Shown piece after piece: positions 1 through 6,766 of a stretch of 30,666 nucleotides of DNA (positions are counted from its first letter, which is position 1; every line of letters starts with the position of its first letter). Source of the stretch: a virus; the IMG/VR virus record IMGVR_UViG_3300028315_000509, positions 1 to 30,666 of that record. The stretch is one strand, 5' to 3'. The notes beneath the pieces are model-generated. The model was not told where the DNA came from, ran no database searches, and worked only from the letters and a program-made list of their open reading frames with translations. Made by a program: the position numbers and the translations under genes.

Positions 1-1173
1 ATGAACCCAATTAAGGAACAAAAAACAATTTTTAATCAGGCGCAGGAGTCTATGCGCTCTGAGGAAGCGGCCAGCAGTAATGGCAAGGCTGAAACCGGCA
101 TCATGCTGGGCCTGGCGCTATCTTCGCTCTTTACCATCATTTACATGATCGTGGCGTTGGGCGGCAGCCTGGTGGGTCTGGGTTGGGCCTCGCTGGTGGC
201 CTACATTATCGGCGGGCTGCTGGGCCTGGCGGCAATTATGCCGGGCGAGGCTGCCGTGTGGATTTGGAAAACGAAGCTACAAAGCGATTATGAAATTAAT
301 GGTACACAGGTGACCGTGGCCTGGATTTCTGGCCTGGCTGCGGCCGTTTCTGCGGCTGTGAGTACCGTTTCTTTCTTCGCCTACCTACTCCAGGGCCTCA
401 TGCCCGGCTGGTATAACCCAGACACGGCGGCGGGTGTGAATGTGGCCAATATTGCAGTTGGCTGGGCTATCTTCGGCCTGGCCGTTTTTGTCTACTACGC
501 CGCCGGTGATAGCAGCAAGCGCAACCGGAACCGGGCAAAGGCGCTGCATGTGGCTCGCACGGCCCAAGACCAGATGATCGCGGGCATTGCCCAGGGCACG
601 AAGGACAAAATCGAGGAGCTGATCCAGGGCATGGGTGAGAACAATATCTTTGTGGATGATGCGTTGGAGCAAGTGGCGCGGGCGATGGGGCTGAATGATG
701 AGCGGACGAAGCAGGTACGCGACCTGGCGAAGCCGCAGCAGCAGTCTCGTGGCGATAGCTGGACCGTGGCGTTTCTCAATGCCAGGGGTGAGCCGTGGTG
801 GTTTAACGTTGCTGGTGATTTCGATACCGCAGTTCTTGAGGCAAAACGGACGCAGAAAAAGGATCTGTTTTCTGATGTGGTAGTTAAGGATAGGAACGGC
901 ACCATTGTTTGGCCTAGTCATAAAGATGGTTCTTTTGGCAACTGGTACCTGTTCAGAAGCGACAAGGTAGTAAAGGGGCCGATGTCGGAATCGGAGGCCA
1001 AGCACCAGGCTGAGGAGATGAATGAGGAGAAGGGTTCTACCAGTTATCACGCCAGGTTTGGTTTGGGGCGTCTATATGATAAAGAGCGGCATCTATTTGA
1101 GGAGGGGCCGCAACCCGCCCGCCCTACGTCAGCGCCGGTAAGCTCCAACGGGAGAGATTACCATCGCGGGTAA
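1..1173 (+). CDS. Four-helix membrane protein, unknown function
   Basis: I do not recognise this family. The 390-residue product has four hydrophobic segments at about residues 33-55, 60-82, 104-132 and 147-169, so it probably sits in the cytoplasmic membrane. A soluble C-terminal half of about 220 residues follows, beginning with a basic stretch (SSKRNRNRAK, about 171-180). The tail around residues 250-330 is rich in Trp and aromatic residues (WTVAFLNARGEPWW, then WYLFRSDK) and may be a small beta domain. The ATG is the first base of the window, so its ribosome-binding site cannot be seen and the true start could lie upstream. The reading frame and codon use look coding throughout. It contains no copy of the ACGGCCGT palindrome, unlike the next 3 kb. 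It could be a phage accessory membrane protein or a flanking host gene. Confidence 0.6.
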   Translation: MNPIKEQKTIFNQAQESMRSEEAASSNGKAETGIMLGLALSSLFTIIYMIVALGGSLVGLGWASLVAYIIGGLLGLAAIMPGEAAVWIWKTKLQSDYEINGTQVTVAWISGLAAAVSAAVSTVSFFAYLLQGLMPGWYNPDTAAGVNVANIAVGWAIFGLAVFVYYAAGDSSKRNRNRAKALHVARTAQDQMIAGIAQGTKDKIEELIQGMGENNIFVDDALEQVARAMGLNDERTKQVRDLAKPQQQSRGDSWTVAFLNARGEPWWFNVAGDFDTAVLEAKRTQKKDLFSDVVVKDRNGTIVWPSHKDGSFGNWYLFRSDKVVKGPMSESEAKHQAEEMNEEKGSTSYHARFGLGRLYDKERHLFEEGPQPARPTSAPVSSNGRDYHRG

Positions 1174-1220
1174 ATAACGCAGCGCGTCAAGGTGGCAATG
1201 ATAGAACGGCCGTTCCAGTT

Positions 1221-1688
1221 ATGGAATTGGTGAATGATGGGGAAACGGCCGTTTCTATGGGCGCAGGTGGCAAGGGTTACGTTAAGCCCACTATCACCCA
1301 GAGACCTCCCAAAACCGTTGCCCCTCCCAAAAATAATGACGAGGTGGGAGGGGCAAAAATTGGGAGGGGCAAAAATTGGGAGGGGCAAGAAAAAACCAGA
1401 GGTCGCCCCTCCCAGAAACGGGAGAAAAAGCGAGCTTTGCCCCTCCCAAATGATAGACAACGTTCCCGGCGCTGGATAGAGTTTAAGCCAGGAAAAAAGC
1501 GTAAAGATGGCTCGCGGCTGTATTACCCAAAGTATCGCCGCTGGCTGCCAGGCAATGAAAAAAAAGAATGGCTTGGACCCGTTGCCGATTTAGATCCAAT
1601 GACGGAGGCTCAGAAAAATGATTATGTCAACGCAAGAAGAAAAGCAAAACAGCGCCGCAAACGCGAAAAGCGTCGAGGAAGTGATTGA
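1221..1688 (+). CDS. Basic Lys/Arg-rich protein, possible nucleic-acid binder
   Basis: The 155-residue product is extremely basic and ends in a Lys/Arg run (RRKAKQRRKREKRRGSD). About residues 82-125 form the best-looking part, with the pattern RWIEFKPGKKRKDGSRLYY followed by R-W-L-P-G and EWLGP. That resembles the small Lys/Tyr/Trp-rich modules with a 'K..G..YYY..W' signature found in many bacterial and phage hypothetical proteins, so a DNA- or RNA-binding role is plausible but unproven. The first half is low complexity because the GGGAGGGGC repeat array (1346-1389 and flanks) lies within it. No Shine-Dalgarno is visible before the ATG at 1221, and the next in-frame ATG is at 1257, so the start is uncertain. 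The 3' end overlaps the next gene by 71 nt. Confidence 0.45.
   Translation: MELVNDGETAVSMGAGGKGYVKPTITQRPPKTVAPPKNNDEVGGAKIGRGKNWEGQEKTRGRPSQKREKKRALPLPNDRQRSRRWIEFKPGKKRKDGSRLYYPKYRRWLPGNEKKEWLGPVADLDPMTEAQKNDYVNARRKAKQRRKREKRRGSD
1304..1450. repeat. GGGAGGGGC iteron-like array with inverted copies
   Basis: Three tandem copies of a 16-bp unit, GGGAGGGGCAAAAATT, start at 1346, 1362 and 1378; the third diverges after GGGAGGGGCAA. Three inverted copies of the core flank them: TTGCCCCTCCCAA (about 1318-1330), GCCCCTCCC (1405-1413) and TTTGCCCCTCCCAAA (1436-1450). A weaker CCTCCCAAAA lies near 1305. Six strong cores in about 135 bp, in both orientations and inside a low-complexity part of an ORF, look like a protein-binding or replication-iteron array rather than protein-level repetition. 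The purine strand is G-rich, with runs of four Gs. Confidence 0.75.
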
Positions 1689-1881
1689 GTTTTTGCAGGC
1701 ATGTGGCCTGCCGCTGAAGTCTGTCACGGCGATTTGTGATGTGGTGGCTGGTGTCATCATGGGCGAGGTTGGCAGTGTCGATCATGAGCAAGAACTGGCC
1801 GCCGGTGTGTCTTATGTGGTGCTTGGGTTGGGCAAACTGCCTACTGAGTTGCCACGAGGGATTAACTTTATAGAGGATTGA
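1618..1881 (+). CDS. Small hypothetical protein
   Basis: The 87-residue product is unrecognised. It has a short polar N terminus (about residues 1-18), then an alpha-helical body containing VEEVIEFLQACGLPLKSVTAI and a mildly hydrophobic segment around residues 40-72 that is too polar to call a membrane helix confidently. The ATG at 1618 has GGAGG at 1604-1608 with 9-nt spacing, which favours it over the ATG at 1624 (15-nt spacing). It overlaps the end of the upstream basic-protein gene, suggesting translational coupling. It is followed by a 67-nt gap that carries two copies of the AACGGCCGTT palindrome before the cold-shock gene. Confidence 0.6.
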   Translation: MIMSTQEEKQNSAANAKSVEEVIEFLQACGLPLKSVTAICDVVAGVIMGEVGSVDHEQELAAGVSYVVLGLGKLPTELPRGINFIED

Positions 1882-1948
1882 GTGAGAACGGCCGTTTTCT
1901 CGCTTTTATAAAGGGGTGGGGGAAACGGCCGTTTTCAGGAGAAAGCAA

Positions 1949-2173
1949 ATGACCAGTAACCAACAAACCGGAACCGTTAAATTCTTCAACAACCTAAAGG
2001 GCTGGGGCTTCATCACCAGCGATGAAGGTGATGAGCTTTTTGTCCACTATTCCAACATTCAAACCGACAGCAGCTACGCCCAACTGGAAGCGGGCGACCG
2101 CGTGCGCTTTCGTGAGGCCAATTTCGGCCGTGGGCCTGCGGCTGTTGACGTTGAGCGGATGAGCGGCCAGTAA
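1949..2173 (+). CDS. Cold-shock domain protein (CspA family)
   Basis: The 74-residue product is a single cold-shock (OB-fold) domain that binds single-stranded RNA or DNA, as in the CspA/CspB family. RNP1 is seen as KGWGFI at residues 17-22 and RNP2 as LFVHY at about 30-34, and the protein starts with the typical 'GTVKFFN..KGWGFI' strand order. The length fits the family (65-75 aa). The ORF stays open back to an ATG at 1916, but AGGAG at 1937-1941 just before the ATG at 1949 picks this start. Phage- or prophage-borne Csp genes are known and may act as RNA chaperones or antiterminators. That role is inference here. Confidence 0.93.
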   Translation: MTSNQQTGTVKFFNNLKGWGFITSDEGDELFVHYSNIQTDSSYAQLEAGDRVRFREANFGRGPAAVDVERMSGQ

Positions 2174-2198
2174 CGGCCGTTATTGAGGAGAAACCATA

Positions 2199-2411
2199 AT
2201 GACAGAAGAAGAGGTGTTTACGACCGTATCCGAAGTGTTGCTTGGGACGGATTTCGCTATCCGTTTTGCGATACAAGATGAAGGCTTGTCTATTGATGAA
2301 ACGGAGGCTGAGGAAATTCTGAAGGAAAACGGCATCTCTCAGTGTCCTGGCTGTGGCTTTTGGAGCTACATCGACGACGAGTATTGTGTTGACTGCGAGG
2401 ATGAATCATGA
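2199..2411 (+). CDS. Small zinc-ribbon protein
   Basis: This 70-residue acidic protein has an alpha-helical N-terminal part and a C-terminal zinc ribbon formed by C49-P-G-C52 and C63-V-D-C66 (spacing CxxC-10-CxxC). A zinc-binding nucleic-acid or protein adaptor role is typical of such ribbons, but the exact function is unknown. GAGGAG stands 9-10 nt before the ATG, placed just after an AACGGCCGTT palindrome that overlaps the stop codon of the cold-shock gene. Its stop overlaps the next start (ATGA at 2408-2411), so it is in one operon with the zinc-finger gene that follows. Confidence 0.72.
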   Translation: MTEEEVFTTVSEVLLGTDFAIRFAIQDEGLSIDETEAEEILKENGISQCPGCGFWSYIDDEYCVDCEDES

Positions 2412-2620
2412 CCGAGTTAGACAGACTGCTCAAAATCTATGCAAAAATCGCAAAGTATGTCTGGCCAAACGGGGGCACGCTGCGGTGCCTGAAGTGTGGC
2501 CACGTAGAAATGCTTACGACGGAGCAGGCTGGCAAATATTTGGCTGATGGCTGGCCCCGACATTGCGACTCGGCCATGTTGCTGGAAACGGCCGTTCCCG
2601 AGGAGCAACCTCATGACTGA
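2408..2620 (+). CDS. Small zinc-finger protein
   Basis: The 70-residue product carries a treble-clef-like metal site: C27-L-K-C30 on a beta hairpin followed by H52-C53 near 'GWPRHC'. The rest is a short basic helix at residues 4-18. This C-x2-C...HC arrangement with a GWP turn is common in small phage and bacterial zinc-finger proteins of unknown role. The C terminus (ETAVPEEQ) is encoded by an AACGGCCGTT palindrome. It is linked to both neighbours: ATGA overlap with the gene before and 8-nt overlap with the gene after. Confidence 0.68.
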   Translation: MTELDRLLKIYAKIAKYVWPNGGTLRCLKCGHVEMLTTEQAGKYLADGWPRHCDSAMLLETAVPEEQPHD

Positions 2621-2720
2621 TGAGGAATACAGCGAAACCCAACAAAAACTTATCCTTCTGGCGCAAGCGTTACGGCCGTTTCAACAGGAGATCAAGCGGC
2701 AAATGGAGGAGGCATCATGA
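2613..2720 (+). CDS. 35-residue small ORF
   Basis: This ORF begins with MTDEEYSETQQ and ends with KRQMEEAS. AGGAG at 2601-2605 lies 7 nt before the ATG. Its stop overlaps the next gene start as ATGA (2717-2720), and its start overlaps the previous gene by 8 nt, so it fills exactly the space between two coupled genes. The peptide is strongly helical and charged. RPF in the middle comes from an ACGGCCGT copy at 2672. No function can be given. It is supported by context and ribosome-binding site rather than by homology. Confidence 0.5.
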   Translation: MTDEEYSETQQKLILLAQALRPFQQEIKRQMEEAS

Positions 2721-3082
2721 ACCATCAGGAAACCAGACGCGAGATAATCAAGGCTGCCCGCCGCTATGCAGACGGTGAGCCAGGTAGCGAGGGTGTAAAG
2801 GACGCCTATCGTCAAATGTACCATCTACTGCCCACGAGTTTTGTCATCGAGCGAAATGACATGATTCTCTGGGAGATCGCGCAGTACCTCTACAACGAAA
2901 ACGCGGAGGAAGAGGATATGCTGCAAATGGCCCAGTACGTCAGCCTGCCCGATTGCCCAGTTTGCGGCATCGATGGATCCACCGCTTTCCACCCAGACAG
3001 CACCGAAACCGAGCCGGTTTTGATTTGTATGTTTTGCGGCCATATTGGGTACGGAACGGCCGTTTCCGGACGGGCGTCATGA
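2717..3082 (+). CDS. Zinc-ribbon protein, unknown role
   Basis: The 121-residue product has a helical N-terminal three-quarters (residues 1-75, with Tyr/Met-rich helices) and a C-terminal zinc ribbon with C80-P-V-C83 and C104-M-F-C107. This is the third metal-binding small protein in a row (after those starting at 2199 and 2408). GGAGG lies 7-11 nt before the ATG. The last codons, TAVSG, arise from a palindrome copy at 3056. It overlaps the next gene by 4 nt (ATGA, 3079-3082). Function unknown. Confidence 0.68.
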   Translation: MNHQETRREIIKAARRYADGEPGSEGVKDAYRQMYHLLPTSFVIERNDMILWEIAQYLYNENAEEEDMLQMAQYVSLPDCPVCGIDGSTAFHPDSTETEPVLICMFCGHIGYGTAVSGRAS

Positions 3083-3441
3083 CCACCACCAAAGCCCCAG
3101 CTCTCCCAGACGTACTGGCCCACCTCATCGCCAGCCACACACCCGCGAAACGGCCGTTATCGGGCGGCCTGGTGCTGGCTTACACGCCGGGCAGCTGCAA
3201 CCAGGCCGAGCCTGGCGTATTTCGGCTGACGCTCTCCAGGCGGGGGGTGTGGCCATCGGAGGAGGAGATTGAAACGGTGAAGCGCGATCTGAAGGTGGCT
3301 TTGGGGAAAAGCGGCCGTATCCTGGACGGGGGCCTTTTTGTTGAGCCGTGGCTGAAGGGGAGGCCGACAAGCCGACCCGGACAGCGCGTTTTTTATCATG
3401 TTGTGTTCTGGCGGGAGATGCGCCAGGCGAGTTTATTATAA
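3079..3441 (+). CDS. Hypothetical protein, 120 aa
   Basis: The ORF is open further upstream, but the ATG at 3079 overlaps the preceding stop (ATGA) and begins a sensible protein (MTTTKAPALPDVLAHL). The body looks like a mixed alpha/beta domain: a strand-like GGLVLAYTPG near residue 30, then FRLTLSRRGVWPSEEEI, a helix to about 75, and a C-terminal strand RVFYHVVFWRE. This pattern is seen in small phage proteins of unknown function. I do not recognise a family. It ends 24 nt before the ribosome-binding site of the Sm-like gene. Confidence 0.6.
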   Translation: MTTTKAPALPDVLAHLIASHTPAKRPLSGGLVLAYTPGSCNQAEPGVFRLTLSRRGVWPSEEEIETVKRDLKVALGKSGRILDGGLFVEPWLKGRPTSRPGQRVFYHVVFWREMRQASLL

Positions 3442-3465
3442 ATTCAAACAAAAGGAGATTTCGCT

Positions 3466-3759
3466 GTGTCACACAAGGATAATTTGAACTATTTACAGCT
3501 GCTGAAGAAGCAACTGGGCGATGACCCGGCGGCGGGGAAGGTTGCCACGATAATCAATGAATACGAGAGTGTAATTAACAGCCGGTTGGAGCATAAGTTT
3601 TTGGAGGTTGGTAAGAAGTATCAATTCAACCTGATCACCGAGCAATTTATTGAAGCGACGATTTTAGAGGTTGGCACGTATGCCATTGAGGTGCAAACGG
3701 AGTCGGGTGGTCTGCTGCTGTTCAAAGCGTCTATTGCTTTCGTCCGACCAACCGGTTAA
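3466..3759 (+). CDS. Sm/Hfq-like fold protein (inferred)
   Basis: The 97-residue product starts with GTG, supported by AAAGGAGA 7 nt upstream. Residues 1-45 look helical. Residues 50-95 give a strand pattern close to the Hfq Sm core: Y-x-F-N-L-I-T, then FIEATILEVGTYAIEV (Sm1-like), then LLLFKASIAFVRP, which lines up with the YKHAIS-x-VVP Sm2 motif of Hfq. The order is non-standard because Hfq normally carries only a short N-terminal helix. Family assignment by eye is tentative. If correct, it would bind RNA, in keeping with the nearby cold-shock protein. A small beta-barrel with another role is the main alternative. Confidence 0.6.
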   Translation: MSHKDNLNYLQLLKKQLGDDPAAGKVATIINEYESVINSRLEHKFLEVGKKYQFNLITEQFIEATILEVGTYAIEVQTESGGLLLFKASIAFVRPTG

Positions 3760-3769
3760 CACCACGCTA

Positions 3770-3806
3770 TTAGACAAAGGCTTGGTTATTATGTTAAAAT
3801 GCCACC
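3770..3806 (+). promoter_or_regulatory. Possible leaderless promoter
   Basis: TAAAAT at 3795-3800 lies 6 nt before the ATG at 3807, and no Shine-Dalgarno is present. A weak -35-like TTAGAC sits at 3770-3775 with 19-nt spacing. This spacing would put the transcription start at or next to the ATG. The 47-nt gap before 3807 is one of the few intergenic spaces in the window, which fits an operon start. Confidence 0.4.
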
Positions 3807-4214
3807 ATGTTCACGAACGGCCGTTCTACCAGCGCCCCCGGCGCATTCATTCGGACCAGCGACAAGAGACGCCAGAATGTCTGGCTGCACGTCTTTGGCA
3901 CTGATACGCTGCCGGTGCTGGCCAGCAAACCACGCTGGCAGGCGATTCAGGGCAAGACCTTCGACATGTTGGCCTATGACCTGGCGATGGGTGAGCTGAC
4001 ACCTGCTCAGCGTGCGCGGTTTGCCGGGTATCTGTCGCGTAAGTATCGGATGGAGTATGCAGCGATATTGGCGGAGTTGGAAACGGCCGTTTCCTGGCCG
4101 ATCAAGTCGACGTTTGATGTGAAAGTTGTCGAGCCAGCGGAGGAAACAAGTCCGCTGGCTTCTTTGTTGCGGCGGATTGGGAGGAAACGGCCGTTGCTGA
4201 GGTTGGCGACATGA
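3807..4214 (+). CDS. Hypothetical protein, 135 aa
   Basis: I do not recognise this protein. It begins MFTNGRSTSAPGAF, where NGR is read from a palindrome copy at 3817. It then shows a beta-rich part (NVWLHVFGTDTLPVL), a helix with MGELTPAQRARFAGYLSRKYRMEYA, and a variable C terminus that contains two more palindrome-derived patches (ETAVS and KRPLL). The LTPAQRARFAGYL pattern resembles a small helical module seen in other phage hypothetical proteins. The start has no ribosome-binding site but a -10-like box at the right distance for leaderless translation. It overlaps the next gene by 4 nt. Confidence 0.58.
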   Translation: MFTNGRSTSAPGAFIRTSDKRRQNVWLHVFGTDTLPVLASKPRWQAIQGKTFDMLAYDLAMGELTPAQRARFAGYLSRKYRMEYAAILAELETAVSWPIKSTFDVKVVEPAEETSPLASLLRRIGRKRPLLRLAT

Positions 4215-4615
4215 ACAAAGCGATCAAGATAATTGAAAAAGGCTTCACAATTAAGCGGCGCTTGCCAGAAGTGGAAATCGATCCCGCGAAGCTGGCGATG
4301 GCCGCAGAAGCTGTCGCCGCCTCTATAGAGCGTCGTTTGTTCGCAGGCATCAATGAGGCAATCTGCCAAAACGCAGCTGAAAACGTTGCGACCCAAATGC
4401 TAAAATTTCAATGGCAAATGAATGATGATCAGCTCGCGGCTAGGTTAGAGCAGATTCGGTCTACTAATCCGGGTGAATGGGAAAGCGTCACGCTGGCTCA
4501 ATTATGGCAATTCGTTTTTGCTGGCTTGACATTTGATGAGTCCGGGAAACTGGAACCGGAGAGCCTGCCATTCGTCCGGGGTTCGTCGCGCTCTCCTACA
4601 AATTACTTCGGATAG
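4211..4615 (+). CDS. Hypothetical helical protein, 134 aa
   Basis: The 134-residue product is mostly alpha-helical, with an Ala-rich region at residues 28-60 (KLAMAAEAVAASIERR) and no recognisable motif. It is coupled to the preceding gene by ATGA (4211-4214) and is the last gene before the packaging block. The C terminus (VRGSSRSPTNYFG) is short and polar. It could be a phage regulatory or DNA-metabolism accessory protein, but nothing in the sequence shows this. It contains no copy of the iterated palindrome. Confidence 0.55.
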   Translation: MNKAIKIIEKGFTIKRRLPEVEIDPAKLAMAAEAVAASIERRLFAGINEAICQNAAENVATQMLKFQWQMNDDQLAARLEQIRSTNPGEWESVTLAQLWQFVFAGLTFDESGKLEPESLPFVRGSSRSPTNYFG

Positions 4616-4651
4616 TGATACAAAAGGGGTAAAAACAACCTCCTGAAACGA

Positions 4652-4673
4652 CTAGAGTTTCCTAGAGTTTTTA
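4652..4673 (+). promoter_or_regulatory. Direct repeat and -10-like box before terminase
   Basis: CTAGAGTTTC and CTAGAGTTTT stand back to back at 4652-4661 and 4662-4671, directly before the ATG at 4674. The second copy supplies TAGAGT 5 nt before the start codon, a leaderless-type spacing, and there is no Shine-Dalgarno. The repeat could be an operator, part of a promoter, or a packaging-site element, since small-terminase recognition sites often lie in or near this gene. Confidence 0.4.
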
Positions 4674-5297
4674 ATGGATTCACCACTGGAAAAGCCCCCA
4701 GGACGTAAGGTAGTTAAACCAAAGCTGCGCGGCATGCAGAAAGATTGGACCCTGTACTATCTAGCCGACCCCCGCCGTAACGCCACCGAAGCCGCCCGCA
4801 AAGCTGGCTACAAAAACCCCGAACAATCCGGCTGGGAAAACCGGCATAATCCCAAAATTCAAGAATACATCCGCGAACACTTTCTCGACCGTCACATGAT
4901 GGCTGAAGAAGTGACCGCCCGAATTTCCGAAATTGCCTCCGCTCCTTATGCTGCTTACCTGAAGCTTGACCCAGAAACCCGCGAATTGGCTGTGGATTTA
5001 GAGCGGCTGTTAGCCGATGGTCTGGGCCACCTTATTAAAGGCATCAATTACGTTCGGACCGGCCAGGATACGGCCGTTCAGGTTGTAGAGTTCTTCGATG
5101 CCTACAAAGCGCAGGTGGATATGGGACGGATCCATGGGCTATTTGGTGTTAAGGGCACCGAGGACGATCCCGTCCACAGCGTCGGCATGACCCTGGAAGA
5201 GTGGCGGGCTGAGCGTAACAAACGACACCAGCAGGCAGCGGAAACGGCCGCTCTCTTCGACGACGACACGGACGCCGATGTGGACACCGAAGACTGA
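4674..5297 (+). CDS. terS: Terminase small subunit
   Basis: The 207-residue product matches the DNA-recognition subunit of a phage packaging motor. An N-terminal helix-turn-helix covers about residues 20-65 (MQKDWTLYYLADPRRNATEAARKAGY, then a second helix NPKIQEYIREH), as in terminase_2-type small subunits, where NATEAARKAGY is the usual HTH core. A helical oligomerisation region follows, and an acidic C-terminal tail (DDDTDADVDTED) probably contacts the large subunit. It lies immediately upstream of the large terminase gene and overlaps it by 20 nt. It would form a ring that binds the pac or cos site and loads the large subunit. Confidence 0.88.
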   Translation: MDSPLEKPPGRKVVKPKLRGMQKDWTLYYLADPRRNATEAARKAGYKNPEQSGWENRHNPKIQEYIREHFLDRHMMAEEVTARISEIASAPYAAYLKLDPETRELAVDLERLLADGLGHLIKGINYVRTGQDTAVQVVEFFDAYKAQVDMGRIHGLFGVKGTEDDPVHSVGMTLEEWRAERNKRHQQAAETAALFDDDTDADVDTED

Positions 5298-6756
5298 GCG
5301 CTGCGCCTTCCTGGTAGACAACCTGGACTTGCCAGAAGCGGCCCAATTCGAGGGCGCACGCTGGGAACATTTCCAGTTAGCACATTTACAAGACGACGCT
5401 ACATTCCGCACCGAAGTCAAAAGTCGTCAAATAGCATGGTCTTTTTTAAGCGCAGCTGAAGCCGTAGCCGATGGCATCTTGACCGGAGCGAGTAGCGTCT
5501 TTGTTTCCATCAACCTCGACGAAGCCAAAGAGAAAATACGCTACGCCCACAATGTGCGCCACGCCCTGCCCCGCTCGATGCGCCCCAAACTCATCACCGA
5601 TAATAAGCAGGAAATCGAATTCGATAACGGTGCCCGGCTTATCTCCCTACCCTCGACGGCCCCGCGTGGTAAGGCCCAGATGAATGTCTACCTGGACGAA
5701 TTCGCCCACGTGCGCGATGACAAGGTGATTTACACCGCCGCCCTGCCCATGATGACCAAAGGCGACCGGAGGCTACGCATGGCCAGCAGCCCGATGGGTG
5801 GCAGCGGCCGTTTCTGGGAAGTCTACACTCAGTCATTACAGCCGTTTCCAGGCTACCGGCGCAAGGCGACGCCCTGGTGGGAAGTACAGGCGTTTTGTCG
5901 CAATGTGAAAGCAGCCAGGCGCATGGCCCCCAGCATGACCACCTTTGAACGGGTGGAGATGTTTGGCAATGACCGCATTAAGGCGCTGTACGCCAACATG
6001 CCGGAAGAGGATTTCCAGCAGGAATACGAATGCAAATTCGTAGATGAATCCACCGCCTGGATCACCTGGGACGAAATCAAAGCCAACCAGGCAGCGCACA
6101 GCGGCCCGGTCATTATGGCCGAAGCCAAAGACAGCGTCATCGACCGTGCGCTGGAAGCCATTGGCGAGCTGGCCGACCTGGTGGCCAAAAACGCGGTGGA
6201 ACTGGTCTTTGCGGCTGGCTACGACGTCGGCCGCACACGCAACACGTCCGAGCTGTACGTGGTGGGGGTCTCGACGCTAAAGAGTTACCCGGTCCGGCTG
6301 GCCATCAGCCTGGACAACTGCGATTTTGACAGCCAGGTTGCTGTTCTGACGGCAGCCCTGACCAAACTGCCGCTCATGGGTCTACTTATCGACCGCAACG
6401 GCATCGGCCGCAACCTGGCCGAGACAATGGAGCGGCTTTTCCCTGGTAAAGCGGCCGGGGTGGACTTTACCAACCAGAGCAAGGCGCTCTGGGCTACGGA
6501 TGGCAAAATGCTTTTCCAGCAGCGCCGGGCACCGATTCCGACCGACAAGGATCTGGCCTACCAGATTCACAGCATCAAGCGGAAAGTGACGGCCGCTAAG
6601 AACCTGGTCTTTGACACGGAACGCAACGAAAAACACCATGCTGATCGATTTTGGGCCTTAATGCTGGCTCATTCGGTGGCAATAATGATCGAGACACCGG
6701 CATTAGATGAGGGTGTCGTTATCGACGAGGAAGCCGTCACGATTTCACCATATTAG
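5278..6756 (+). CDS. terL: Terminase large subunit (ATPase and nuclease)
   Basis: The 492-residue product is the packaging motor and DNA-cutting enzyme. The ATPase part has a degenerate Walker A (KSRQIAWS, residues 48-55, without the usual GK-S/T), Walker B MNVYLDE (135-141, catalytic Glu 141) and a coupling motif MASSPMG (168-174). The RNase H-like nuclease half shows the expected acidic residues in AGYDVGR (D316), LIDRNGIG (D372) and HHADRFWALMLA (D456). Length and order fit the family. The ATG is inside the small-subunit gene, so translation is probably coupled. No perfect ACGGCCGT occurs in the gene, only imperfect forms near 5803 and 6592. It ends in ISPY. Confidence 0.95.
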   Translation: MWTPKTERCAFLVDNLDLPEAAQFEGARWEHFQLAHLQDDATFRTEVKSRQIAWSFLSAAEAVADGILTGASSVFVSINLDEAKEKIRYAHNVRHALPRSMRPKLITDNKQEIEFDNGARLISLPSTAPRGKAQMNVYLDEFAHVRDDKVIYTAALPMMTKGDRRLRMASSPMGGSGRFWEVYTQSLQPFPGYRRKATPWWEVQAFCRNVKAARRMAPSMTTFERVEMFGNDRIKALYANMPEEDFQQEYECKFVDESTAWITWDEIKANQAAHSGPVIMAEAKDSVIDRALEAIGELADLVAKNAVELVFAAGYDVGRTRNTSELYVVGVSTLKSYPVRLAISLDNCDFDSQVAVLTAALTKLPLMGLLIDRNGIGRNLAETMERLFPGKAAGVDFTNQSKALWATDGKMLFQQRRAPIPTDKDLAYQIHSIKRKVTAAKNLVFDTERNEKHHADRFWALMLAHSVAIMIETPALDEGVVIDEEAVTISPY

Positions 6757-6766
6757 CGAGGTAACT

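Noticed and set aside
1346-1389. CRISPR or transposon end for the 16-bp repeats
   Set aside because: Units are only 16 bp, tandem and without spacers, and no transposase or cas gene is present.
1878-1912. Sigma70-type promoter before the cold-shock gene (TTGAGT and TATAAA)
   Set aside because: Spacing is 23 nt, too long, and the elements are weak. The gene has a normal ribosome-binding site and could be read from upstream.
1206-1932. Palindromes as transcription terminators
   Set aside because: GAAACGGCCGTTTC has no loop and no T run, and many copies are inside genes, so a hairpin terminator is not supported.
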